DNA of 64,000 nucleotides from Meghimatium bilineatum. Taxonomy: Eukaryota > Mollusca > Gastropoda > Stylommatophora > Philomycidae. The translations under genes were made by a program, and so were the position numbers. This document shows, in pieces, positions 10,070 through 20,473 of this stretch. Every line of letters starts with the position of its first letter. Positions within the stretch are counted from its first letter, which is position 1. The notes beneath the pieces were generated by a model. The model did no database searches, had not been told where the DNA came from, and saw only the letters and a program-made list of their open reading frames with translations. The stretch covers positions 29,467,860 through 29,531,859 of the forward strand of contig CM067309.1 of NCBI GenBank assembly GCA_034231615.1. The letters run 5' to 3'.

Positions 10070-10910
10070 TTGAACAAGATAGTTACAAACACACTCTATG
10101 GGCATCGACAGGAGAGCAGACTATTAAATATTTTGGAATCAAATTCGATAGGTACCTTTATTTTGCGAAGCATGTCGGCAATGTCATTCATAAAGATAAG
10201 AATGGTATCAGTGCAATTAGAGCCATGGCATCCGCAGAGATGCAATAGCGAATACTCTTTATGCTGATACAGGCAGTGATACTTTCTGTTATGGACTAGG
10301 ATTACTCACACTGTCTCAAACACAGGTTGATAGACTGGATAGAGTCCACAATGAGATCATGGGGTCAGTTTTAGGATGTACCAGAGATACACAATCACTG
10401 CCATGACATGATGTTCTACTAGACCAACCTAGAATCCTACTCTACCTAGCATCCTACTCTACCTAGCATCCTACTCTACCTAGCATCCTACTCTACCTAG
10501 CATCCTACTCTACCTAGCATCCTACTCTACCTAGCATCCTACTCTACCTAGCATCCTACTCTACCTAGCATCCTACTCTACCTAGCATCCTACTCTACCT
10601 AGCATCCTACTCTACCTATCATCCTACTCTACCTAGCATCAAAGTAGGAAATCGAGTAGCTCAGGTGAAAGAATACTTTAAAGTTGCCAACAATGAAAAT
10701 CACCCTTTACACCAACCTATAGATAACACAAAAGGAAGGCGCATCAAATGAAGAAAGTATTGGTGGCAGAAGCACAAGATACTCTACTCACAGTCTGGGG
10801 ACTAGAAGAGGTAGGAAAAGGCTGTGAATGGATGGAAGTAAATAAAGACAGAAGGTCGTACACGACTGTTGCAATACAGCTAGGAAGAGAGTGACGCGAG
10901 TGGGTTGCAA
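10070..10910 (+). pseudogene. LINE fragment split by a minisatellite
   Basis: Remnant of a LINE of the type whose RT is followed by an RNase H domain. Before the array: IKYFGIKFDRYLYFAKHV, ISAIRAMASAEMQ, a degraded LILSVIDYG-like block, then LTLSQTQVDRLDRVHNEIMG and SVLGCTRDTQS, ending LLDQPR. After the array: IKVGNRVAQVKEYFKVANN, NHPLHQPIDNTKGRRIK and short pieces up to about 10910. An uninterrupted relative would read straight from LDQPS into IKVGNR. The 17-bp array at 10434-10640 sits exactly at that point. Stops and frameshifts make the copy dead. The domain that would follow is seen in another copy at 32396-33040. Confidence 0.75.
10434..10640. repeat. 17-bp minisatellite, 12 copies, inside a LINE
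   Basis: About twelve nearly identical units of CATCCTACTCTACCTAG. The flanking LINE sequence contains CCTAG on one side and CATC on the other, so the array appears to have grown within the LINE. Confidence 0.95.
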
Positions 10911-10924
10911 ATAAGACATGGTCT

Positions 10925-11059
10925 GCTTGGTTGTTTTTTTAAGGAACCCCTCCCCCCCCCACTCCATTTAACAAAATCGTATATATGTTCCCGATCACAC
11001 ACACAAACACTTAAGAAAACCCCTACTACACTTAACAAAGTTGTATATACGGCCCTCAA

Positions 11060-11103
<44 letters not shown>

Positions 11104-11850
11104 ATACTTAAGGAAACCCCGACTACACTTAACAAAGTTGTGTATAAGGCCCCAGATCACAAACACTTAAGAAAACCCCTACTACACTTAACAAAGTCGT
11201 ATATACGGCCATAAATCTCTCACACACACAAACACACACAAATACTTAAGGAAACCCCTAACACACTGAACAAAGTGGTATCTACGACCCCGATCACACA
11301 CACAAATACTTAAGGAAACCCCGACTACACTTAACAAAGTTATATATACGGCCCTCAATCACACACACACACAAATACTTTTTACATAAAAAATTTGTTA
11401 ACAAAGTTGTATATACGGCCCTCAATCACACACACACAAATACTTAAGGAAACCCCGACTACACTTAACAAAGTTGTATATAAGGCCCCAGATCTCAAAC
11501 ACTTAAGAAAACCCGTACTACACTTAACAAAGTCGTATATACGGCCCTAAATCACACACGCACACAAATACTTAAGGAAACCCCTAACACACTGAACACA
11601 GTGGTATATACGACCCCGATCACACACACAAATACTTAGGGAAACCCCTACTACATTTAACAAAGTCTGTTAAGCTTTGGCCCCCGATCACACATAAATA
11701 TACTTAAGGAACCCCCCCCCCCGACTACACTGAACAAAGTGGTATCTACAGACCCGATCACACACACAAATACTTAAGTAAACCCCCGACTACACTGAAC
11801 ATAGTCGTATCTACGACCCCGATCACACAAACAAATACTTTGTAAATGTC
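10925..11850. repeat. About 65-75-bp minisatellite with CA runs
   Basis: Around thirteen variable units, each with a (CA)n run, AAATACTTAAGGAAACCCC, TACACTTAACAAAGT and GTATATACGGCCC. Length varies mostly through the CA run (the longest is 11062-11098). Some units are interrupted, for example near 11375. Confidence 0.9.
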
Positions 11851-12663
11851 ATCATATCAATCTAGACACAAGAAACATTTGTTTTCCTTTCACTAATGGA
11901 CTACACCCACGTCAAGATTCAACAAAGTAAAACACATTTGTCTATAGCGCCACTTAAGAGCAATTTTTGTGCTTCTTCTATCAATTAAGATTGTGTGTAT
12001 GATTTCTTTAGAAACATTTATATCTCCTCAAATTAAAGGAAGATTGTATATTACCTGTCGACGTCTGCTCTTGAAGAACGAAATCTTACTTTCACTTATC
12101 CAGGTAACGAAATCACAAAATTTTGGATAGTAAAATGCAAAATAACTCAAACATTGTGAAGATGTTTAAAGAATAAATGCTTACCATATCATAAGATTGG
12201 TTGATGTGTTTTTATAAAGTGATTAATCGGAAAATTAATACAAGACACATAGAAATAAAAATTGACGACTGAATAGTTTAATGAAGAAACGGGCTCTTTT
12301 AAAATAGAAGAGCTTACAACCTGTACTGTGCAGCAACGTTAGTTGGAAATGCCAGACAAATGAGGATTTTGCCTAAACCCGATGATAATTTTCAAGGAAT
12401 GCGGTACGTTTTGAATCTAAAAATAATCTGGACCACGAGGATGACGCTACCATATCAGTAGGTGTAACATAAGGGAATATGCTATCTTAGAACGGATGAT
12501 ATCGTTATGCTGCAAGGATGGTGGGTGAACAGTCGTGATATTAGAAATGAAGATATATATCTCCGAAAATAACTTCAGTGCGATATGCTAGCCAGATTTG
12601 AAGAACGAATTCCAGAGCTGAACTAAATAAACCATGAAAGGAAGCTTTTTAATGAATGACCCT
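11851..12663. other. No gene recognised
   Basis: About 800 bp of unique-looking AT-rich sequence. Nothing supported on either strand. Confidence 0.4.
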
Positions 12664-13084
12664 TTCAGACACAGTAGAATCCCTCTATATTGCATACATT
12701 ACAACAAATTTCAGACACAGTGGAGTCCCTCTATATTGCATACATTACAACAAATTTCAGACACAGTGGAGTCCATCTATATTGCATACATTACAACAAA
12801 TTTCAGACACAGTGGAGTCCATCTATATTGCATACATTACAACAAATTTCAGACACAGTGGAGTCCCTCTATATTGCATACATTACAACAAATTTCAGAC
12901 ACAGTGGAGTCCATCTATATTGCATACATTACAACAAATTTCAGACACAGTGGAGTCCATCTATATTGCATACATTACAACAAATTTCAGACACAGTGGA
13001 GTCCCTCTATATTGCATACATTACAACAAATTTCAGACACAGTGGAGTCCATCTATATTGCATACATTACAACAAATTTCCCTA
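12664..13084. repeat. 46-bp minisatellite with 3-unit higher order
   Basis: Nine units containing AGACACAGTGGAGTCCATCT and ATTGCATACATTACAAC. The units carry either CCCTC or CCATC. From the second unit on the order is C-A-A, C-A-A, C-A, so the real repeating module is 138 bp. Since 46 is one more than a multiple of three, all three plus frames stay open; these are not genes. Confidence 0.95.
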
Positions 13085-13989
13085 TTTAACAACACTTTCC
13101 AAAATCCTCAATTATTTGTATTTGTTAGTGTTTATATGTTGTTCATAGATTATTTCTGTTATTACATAAATATTTTGTCGGCACTGACCAAGGTGTAATG
13201 AGATTTGACACAGGGCGGTACGATTGGAGTCAATAATTGAAGGAGAAGAAGAAACGATGGTTTGGAGCTACGTTATTGAAATTTCACTGAAAAGAAACAA
13301 TACTGCGACATGATGAAATAAGTTATCTGATCTGACTGCACCGCATTATAGCAGAAATGTCCAACATATATGCCTACATACAACTGGTATTGGTACTCTC
13401 ATCTCTTTTTCTAGTATTGTACTTCCCAGCGACTTCCACCCAATCTCTTCTTCTTTTGACGAAAATGATGATGATAACGACGACGGCAATGATAGAACAC
13501 CAAGGGAGTAGGAGTTTGTCACATTTTTCCTTACGCCACGAGGTGAAGTTTTACTTTCGACTCCAAATTATTGCTGCTCTTGTATTCTTGTTGATACTTC
13601 ATTGGGAAATGAATACAACACGTGTATGTTATGAATACATATATGCATACAAATATTTCCATGTCCCAGGGACTTTGACTCAGTGTGGTTGTAGGATAGA
13701 GGAAGACAATAGTTTTTTTAGATCCAGCATGTCTCATGTTGTATAGGGCAAAAAGTTATATTTTGGTAGTCTGCTTGAACTCCTAGTAAAAAAAAAAAGG
13801 AAAGTAACCCATAGCATTTATTAATGCCGTAGGGGTGTGAGATGTAAGCGATATCACATTTCATAGGCTCTGCAAATGAGGGCGGTAGCCATCTCCTCTC
13901 CCTCGCAGTCTTTACTTCCCGGATTAATCCGGTACCCATTTAAGGCCGTTGCGATCTGAAGAACATTTCCGCCTCTATCAAGAGAACAT
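13085..13989. other. No gene recognised
   Basis: Unique-looking sequence. A small GATGATGATAACGACGACGG tract lies near 13466. The 129-residue plus frame here shows no family resemblance and no supporting signals. Confidence 0.35.
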
Positions 13990-14680
13990 TTCCTAAATAT
14001 CAAGAAAACAGAAGTAATGGTTATTTCAAAGAAAGAAAATAACACACCTTGCAAGATCATAGTGAATGATATAGTATTAAAACAGATCCACCAATTCAAA
14101 TATCTAGGTACAATTATTACAGCAGATGGAAGAAGTTCAACAGAAATAAGAATCAGAATAGGGCAGGCAAAAACAACATTCAGAAAAATGAACAATATAT
14201 AGTGTAATATGACCTTGTCATTAGAGGTGAGAAAGTGAGTTCTGCAGTACTATATAACCCCTATACTAACATATGGGTGCGAGTCTTGGACAATAAACAA
14301 ACTGGAAAGTGAGACATTAGAGGCAACAGAGGTGTGGTTCTACAGATGAATGCTGAGAATACCATGGACTGCCAGAAAAACTAATGTAGAGGTGTTGAAT
14401 GAGTAAAATGTGAAACGGACATTTGTAAACAATATAAGAAAAGGGCAATCTTTTTTTTTGCCACTTCATGAGACAGAGAAGTTTGGAGAACATAGTCACA
14501 ACAGGCAAAATTGAAGGCAATAGAGACAGAGGGCGACAACGTGAGAAAATATTAGACAGTTTGACAACCTGGCACGGCAAGGAAACAACAATGACCTTGA
14601 TACATAATACTGTGGACAGAGACCTTTGGAGAGCCATGACCGCCTTCGCCAGCCGGCATGGCACCTGATGATGATCTATG
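13990..14680 (+). pseudogene. LINE ORF2 C-terminal fragment, degraded
   Basis: Same general LINE type as 3598-4142. Visible blocks are NIKKTEVMVISKKE, IHQFKYLGTIITADGRSSTE, GQAKTTFRKMN, LTYGCESWTINKLE, LRIPWTARKTNVEVLN, then SLENIVTTGKIEG and RDLWRAMTAFASRHGT. At least four stops and frameshifts interrupt it. It ends in TGATGATGAT at about 14668-14678, a simple-sequence 3' tail also seen in the copy at 62395-62889. The tail abuts an RT fragment on the opposite strand. Confidence 0.85.
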
Positions 14681-14684
14681 CTCG

Positions 14685-15135
14685 ATCTCACTGCACATTG
14701 ACTATTGGCGAATATACTCTGACATAGGCTTATCAGATGTTGGGCAACTCCATATGTCTGTAGTGTTATCCATTGTTGTGCTCTATCCACTCTGTCAAAA
14801 GCTTTCTCTTGGTCCACGAAAGCCAAATAAAAGTCTTGGTTATGTTCTGTCGCACTTTCTGAAAGTTGTTTGAGGACGAAGATTGCATCTGTGCAGCTGT
14901 TATTTTTCTGAAAGCCTAATTGTGTGTTGTTGAGTTGTCGTTCTATATATGCGCGCATCCTTCTCTCTAGTTAATTAATAATTTTTCCTATGTGGCTTAA
15001 GAGTGATATGCCTCTATACTTAGTGTAGTCCCTCTTACTGCCTTTTTTCTTCCAGATGTGTGCAATCACCGCTGTATTCCACTCCTGTGGATTCTTTTGT
15101 CTCTTCCGTACCGCATTGAACAGTCTGTACAGACT
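14685..15135 (-). pseudogene. LINE reverse-transcriptase domain fragment
   Basis: N-terminal and palm part of a LINE RT on the minus strand. From 15135 downward: RKRQKNPQEWNTAVIAHIWK, KRDYTKYRGISLLSHIGKI, then LERRMRAYIERQLNNTQLGF, TDAIFVLKQLSESATEHNQ, the catalytic motif A LAFVDQEKAFDRVDR and IFANSQCAV. One stop lies near 14972. It breaks off at about 14685 where the plus-strand LINE ends, so one insertion interrupted or deleted the rest of the other. The 213-residue minus frame reaching 14317 is a chimera that runs on into antisense of the neighbour. Confidence 0.9.
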
Positions 15136-15871
15136 CTAACCAAACATATGACATAAAACAACATTTGTGTTGCGTTTCAAATGCAAAACGAAACATATAT
15201 GAACTGGCATAAATGTTTAGTTTCAGCCTTACAAGACAACGTATATGAAAATGATACAAATGTGTATTTATTTTCAGGCAGGCGTCTGCGGTGATCGCCA
15301 CGGTAGAATAAGTATCCGCGCCAAAAATGATTGCTGATTCTGAGCCTATTACAACAGAAGTGAATTAAAAAATAAAATAAAAACCTGTCATCGATTTCCC
15401 TCAACCGGTCCTTAAATATCAATAGTGTATGCCTTCCGAAGGAGAACGCCTTAATCAATCACCCGCAGATCGAATTAATTTCAATTATATCTGGACCAGC
15501 AAACAAGTATTGGTAACTGTCGCGTGTTTTGGGGTTCCAACAGAAAAGCAAAGAATGTTGTCTACCACGAATATCATAACATGTGACGGGGGGAGAGAGG
15601 GAGAGAGTCGGCTGTCATACCTTATAGGTGACAGTGACCCAATAGCCATACTGGTGGATATGTCAAGCCGAAAGGCGAATATCTCAGTCTAACTGCAAAC
15701 CATGACACAAAGCATGCTGCTCTTTGAATTGCATCTTGCAGGACTTGTGCAGGACCAGAAAATGAAGGCAGAAAAAGATGATGCGCAAATAGTAGAAATA
15801 TACGTATATACTGTATACGTATATATAAAATATGAGTATTATTAATGGAAGTATTACCCTTATTAAGTGAG
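15136..15871. other. No gene recognised
   Basis: Unique-looking sequence with no supported feature. A short near-palindromic TATACGTATATACTGTATAC lies near 15800. Confidence 0.35.
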
Positions 15872-16480
15872 TACGACCATCCGGGGAAATTATAGGCAAT
15901 AAAATCGAGCTGGAGAAGTACCGGTAAAAGAAATTGAGACGGTACGAAACAGGGAGTTAGGAAAACAAGAACCTAGCGCAAGGCAGGGGCGTAGTTACAA
16001 AAAAGGGGCATGGCTCGAACAAGGTGGTCTATAATAGCAGATAGAGAGACGAGAGATAGAAAGAAAAGGGGTTGAGAGAAGGAAGATAAGGAAAGGAAAT
16101 ATCGAGGCTAGAAAGAAGATGAAAGGTACGTGAGTTTTTTTAAGGGGGCAAGTGTCAGCCATGACTCGAACAATGTGGCCTATAATAACAGATAGAGAGA
16201 GAGAAGAGCGAAAGAGGGTTGAGAGAAGGGGGAAAATAAAGGAAAGAGCGAGGCGAGAAAGAAGAAGAAAGGTACATGTTTTACCTTTCCTTTTCTTTCT
16301 CGCCTTGCTCTTTCGTTCTTACACCTTGCTCTTTCCCTTTTGGTGACTACGTCCCCTGCCTTACGCTCGGTTCTTGTTTTCCTAACTCCCTGTTTCGTGC
16401 CTCGTCTCATTTTCTTTGATCGGTCCTTCCCGCTCGATTTCATTGCCTATAGTTTTCCCGGATGCTCGTACCCGCTTTTG
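15872..16480. repeat. Large foldback with purine-rich interior
   Basis: The left arm (about 15872-16000) and right arm (about 16343-16475) are inverted copies of one another over about 130 bp; both contain AACAGGGAGTTAGGAAAAC (or its complement) and ATAGGCAAT-AAATCGAGC. Inside, a purine-rich block is tandemly duplicated (about 16010-16130 and 16150-16275). A second tight hairpin centres at about 16277, where GAAAGGTACATG meets TTTTACCTTTC. The arms share the TTAGGTTCTTG-type module of family C (30230-31600 and 53470-55190). Confidence 0.75.
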
Positions 16481-17793
16481 TCTACCTCGTGCATCCTTGA
16501 ACGTGAGGCCACTGTTTGCTATTTAACATGGGGTCTCTAGTTCTCAATCCTATAGACACTGTGAATCCTCACCATCAATCTAAGTTTTGGAGTAATGAAA
16601 CAACAACAAAAGCATGTGGTATGCTATGCAGACCCAGATTAATTTTTTTTTCCGAACTTTTGATGTTTCCTTCTCACTTACAGCTCTTCATGCGCCCATT
16701 CAACTATTACTCATAGGATTTATGTAAGCTGTCTTGCCTACCTATGTTTCTACAAGTAAATTTAAGTAGGAAGCCAGAGGACAATTTTCAATTCCAGTTA
16801 GTCTCAAGAATTTCTACCTATGTTTCTCCTGATTTGTATTCTGATTTTTCCTTTCTTAGTTTTTCTTCTCGTCCATAATCTATTTATTATCACTTTATTT
16901 ATTAGTTTCTATGACCATGAAATATGAGAGTATTCAGTATTACGTTCTATTTTCTAGAAATACGACTACATTAATCATCATGTTTCTATGAAATACGAAA
17001 TCTACTGAGTATTATTTTCTATTTTCATGAAATACGAGATTATTCATTATTAATATTGTTTGAATGTTATAAACGTGCTGCTTAACAGAATGAAACTGAA
17101 AAGTTAGATCACATACCTGAGACATTAAACATCCTTGATCGCTACAGCTGCAATTAATGATGTTGCTGAGTGGCAGCGTCGAGAAGAGAGTAACACTGCA
17201 TGCCTGCATGCATATTTCTGCAGAACGTGCTTTATATCAGTAATCAGCATGCACAAATTAGCAGCAAATCCATATAATAAACAGCGCGATAAGTCTATCC
17301 ACCGAACACTGTTCCAGCTGTCCAACACTGACAGCAAGACATTATTTCTACATTCATGCTACACGTAATTAATCATTGAAAGCATGCAGCAATTTGGAAA
17401 ACAAAACAGGTAGTAGAGAAGCATTGGCTACCAAACAAGTAGCTACGTAACACCTCAACATAACATTACCAACTTTATGGCATAACATGCTGTCAGTCGA
17501 ACGTTGAGCCTGAGCACGTCTTTGGTGTGGTCTGCTAACACAAGATCGTCATCGTAATTGAAAAACAGTAGCGGCTCATTCGTCCAGGTGATACATATTG
17601 CCTACATTGAGAAACACCCATCTACTGCCCCCTATACTCGCCCTCAGTAGTCTTAAAATTGTTGGCACTGGATTGTCTCATGAATAATCTTCCTCTTGTT
17701 AGTTCGTTCTCAAACTTCTGCAAATTAGCAGAATGCAGTGGTGTAACGTCAATAGACGCCAAAACTCTCGGGGTCCCCTTTAAATAAGTAATT
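16481..17793. other. No gene; one small diverged tandem
   Basis: The first part (to about 16600) continues the family C-like arm: CTATTTAACATGGGGTCTCT matches copy 54835. About 16905-17065 has two to three diverged copies of a unit with TTTCTATGAAATACGA. Nothing else is recognised. Confidence 0.4.
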
Positions 17794-17955
17794 CTTCTTC
17801 TTCGGCGTTCATTTTCAAACTCCCACTGGATTTCTTTTGTAGCAAGACAATGGTCCTACTAGATTTCCAGCAGAATGTAGTCCTGAGAATGGAAATGCGT
17901 TGTGTCACCGTTTTAATTACGCCAATGGCCAGATACATCCGTCTTCTGCAGAGGG
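17794..17955 (-). mobile_element. SINE family A copy with 9-bp TSD
   Basis: Minus-strand copy: GAAGACGGATGT start, ACACAACGCATTTCC, CTACATTCTGCTGGAAATC, GTAGGACCATTGTC and a (GAA)n tail. It is flanked by TAAGTAATT at 17785-17793 and 17956-17964, a direct repeat that fits LINE-type target-primed insertion. Confidence 0.85.
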
Positions 17956-17964
17956 TAAGTAATT

Positions 17965-18519
17965 AAAGTATAACAAAAAAATATCTATTTGCTATAAACA
18001 TTACAGAAAGATAATAGTTGGTTTATTCGTTATTTGACAACTATCCGCCTGTGAGAAATACACTAGGTATCCGCCCTTGCAGTTTGAAGCCAGAAGCCTT
18101 TGACGTCAATAAAAAAAACTATTTGGAAAAACTACAATGAAAGTTTGACGCTAAGAATCTTTGGCGTCGAAAAAAATCTATGACAATAGGGGGAAAAAAA
18201 TGTCGCGTAGTGCCAGGTAATTCAGAAGTTAGAAAACACTTTGATCTATAAATATCTGTCGCACTGGCCTATATAACGCTGGCTTCAGACCAATCGTACT
18301 GTTAGAGATAATATATTATGACGCGTTTTATGAGATTTGGAAACTGAAAACCTCTATTTGCTACACTTAGCATAAGTCATATGCTATTATTTCTTTGTGT
18401 AGGTACTTAATTGAAGTGTGTATACCTGTTGAATTACGGAAAAGGGTAAGTTTACCAGACTCACATTGTGTTATGTATCTTTTCATATAGTTTCTATTTA
18501 TGTATCTATCTATTCCTTC
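17965..18519. other. No gene recognised
   Basis: Unique-looking. Nothing supported. Confidence 0.35.
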
Positions 18520-18830
18520 AGCAACGAAGGTATGAAAGAAACCAGAGTTCTCCACTTCGGGCGATGTGATGCTACTGTGTGTAATTATTGTATGTTTTGA
18601 GACCCATGCCATAGTCATATCCTCTTTGATGGTTGTTCTGCGAAGAGTCTCGCTTGGTCTTCCTATTTTTCTTTTGCAATCTGGTACCCATTTTACTGCT
18701 TGTAGTGGCAGTCTGTTTTCATTCATTCAAAGTACATGTCCGATATACGCCCATCGTTTTCTTCTTATTGTTGTAGAAACATATTTCTTGTTGGTGTCTT
18801 CTCTTACTTGCATATTTTTGATAGATTAAA
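18520..18830 (-). pseudogene. LINE ORF2 C-terminal fragment
   Basis: Minus strand, from 18830: a degraded counterpart of the usual WRWIGHVLR block, then MNENRLPLQAVKWVPDCKR, KIGRPSETLRRTTIKEDM and MAWVSKH. This matches the last 80 or so residues of a LINE ORF2 with a GRPK-TWRRT block. A stop separates the first part from the second. It is a different LINE type from those at 3598 and 9297. Confidence 0.75.
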
Positions 18831-19014
18831 AGATTATATAAGGTACGTTTCTCTTTCTTTTTTTTTAAAACTAGTAACTATTGTATATAGGGAAGTACAA
18901 ATTTGTTTCTGGGGTAACCAAAAAAATGGCCAGCTACCTACCTACTAATAAAAAGGTTTCTCTGTGTCCCCTCTCTAAAAACTCACGCTACGCCACTTGA
19001 AGGGAGAACAAATT

Positions 19015-19310
19015 GCGTTGTATCATGGTTGTGATATCTGCGCCATTCGGTCTGGCACACCAGACTTCAGAATGACTTCTGGATCACTTTGATAATCTAT
19101 AAGATAAGGCAGCGAACGCTACCCGAAGAATCTCATCCGTCGCCTCTTACAACATGCATGGCAGGTTACAGTGACGCTATTCTCTTCTCCCCTTCCTTAT
19201 TATAAACCGATTCACGACACAAGTCACTAGCTCGGTCTGCATTGTCTTCGTCTCATTGACAGGTTCCGATCATAAAAGAGAGGAGGGTCTACATCATCAG
19301 TTACGGCTGA
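19015..19310 (-). mobile_element. SINE family B copy, longer 5' form
   Basis: The plus text carries TTGTATCATGGTTGTGATAT, ACACCAGACTTCAGA, GTCGCCTCTTACAACATGCA, GCTATTCTCTTCTCCCC and then about 110 bp (TTATAAACCGATTCACGACA to ATCATAAAAGAGAGGA). That last stretch is shared only with the copy at 21175-21343, so these two define a subfamily with an extended 5' end. Confidence 0.7.
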
Positions 19311-19508
19311 ACAAACACTTTACCAAAATGACAACTTGAACGTACACAACTATATGCGTGAACGCTGAACGTACTGGGTACATCGACTTGGCCAAGTATG
19401 CAATACACGAGAAATGATAACGTGAAGTAGTCGACAACTTGGGAAGAATAGCACACTATCAATATAAGATGAAGATATGGAAGAGATGCTGGAGTAGATG
19501 TATACACC

Positions 19509-19666
19509 CTGCCGAAGACGGATGTGTCGGTCCATTGGCGCAAATAAAACGGCGACACAACGCATTTCCATTCTCTGGACTACATCCTGCTGGAAATCTA
19601 GTAGGACCATGGTCCTGCTACAAGGTAGATCCAGCAGGAGTTTGAGAATGAACGCCGAAAAAAAAA
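19509..19666 (+). mobile_element. SINE family A copy, poly(A), 13-bp TSD
   Basis: Reads CTGCCGAAGACGGATGTGTC, then GCGCAAATAAAACGGCGAC, ACATCCTGCTGGAAATCTAG, GAGAATGAACGCCG, and ends in an A run. It is flanked by AGATGTATACACC at 19496-19508 and 19667-19679 (13 of 13). The A tail plus duplication shows orientation and a retrotransposition origin. Confidence 0.92.
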
Positions 19667-19754
19667 AGATGTATACACCATCGCTCACTCAGTCCAGTTA
19701 CTTTTAAAACCGCTACTCTCATGTAGAAATCCCTCAAAGATGATGGAATAATAA

Positions 19755-19998
19755 GACAAATTATATCACAAATTAGAAGCAGACAGTCAAGATTCTTAGG
19801 GCATGTGATGATACAAGCAAAACATGAACATTTAGTAACCACCAGAAAGATCATGGGGAGAAGGGACAGAGGAAGACTAAGAAAGAAATGTCTGGATTGG
19901 TTGTCACTGTGTCACAAAAAAATGTCCCCGACTGAACTACCATCACACGAGACAGAGAGTTGTGGAGAAACATGATCGCCACTCGGCATGACACTTGA
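19755..19998 (+). pseudogene. LINE ORF2 C-terminal fragment
   Basis: The last 80 residues of a LINE ORF2: SRQSRFLGHVMIQAKHEHLV, TTRKIMGRRDRGRLRKKCLD, WLSLCHKKMSP, then a frameshifted counterpart of RDRELWR and MIATRHDT before TGA 19996-19998. It begins 3' of a family A SINE. The block at 28120-28215 keeps just the last few residues of the same type. Confidence 0.8.
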
Positions 19999-20015
19999 TT
20001 GATTAGCGTGAGAAA

Positions 20016-20140
20016 TGGGTAGCATCAACATAAGATGTTTTACCTACTGGAAAAAATGGGTAACATCAACATAAGATGTTTTACCTACTGGAAAAAAACG
20101 GGTAACATCAACATAAGATGTTTTAACTACAGGAAGAAAC
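20016..20140. repeat. About 41-bp tandem repeat, 3 copies
   Basis: Three units with GGGTAACATCAACATAAGAT and GTTTTACCTACTGGAAAAAA, starting just after the LINE stop codon, so it may have grown from that LINE's 3' end. Confidence 0.85.
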
Positions 20141-20473
20141 GTGTCATGTCAACAAAAGCTGTAAGCGAAATAAAAAAACAACAAAAATAATAGTATTCGT
20201 TGTTCAGGAATACAATCAGAATTTATACTTAGATTAACAGACTATGGTTATTTAAGAAACGTAAGTTTGTTTTTGAGAAGTGTGAGTCGGAAAGATGAGA
20301 CATTATCTGTTGTAGAAGTTAGGAGGAAATAGTGGAGACAAATAGCAATGGAGGAAGCAGAGGAAGGCATGGAATACTGTGTATAAAATAATATATTGAT
20401 GAGGTGCAGACAGAAAGGTACGTGCAGCATAAATGAAAATTTAAGATACTAACTCATAAATACATATAGTATA
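20141..20473. other. No gene recognised
   Basis: AT-rich, unique-looking; minus frames show no family resemblance. Confidence 0.35.

Noticed and set aside
14317..14958. 213-residue minus frame
   Set aside because: Only 14685-14958 is LINE RT; the remainder is antisense of the neighbouring plus-strand LINE, so the frame is a chance fusion.
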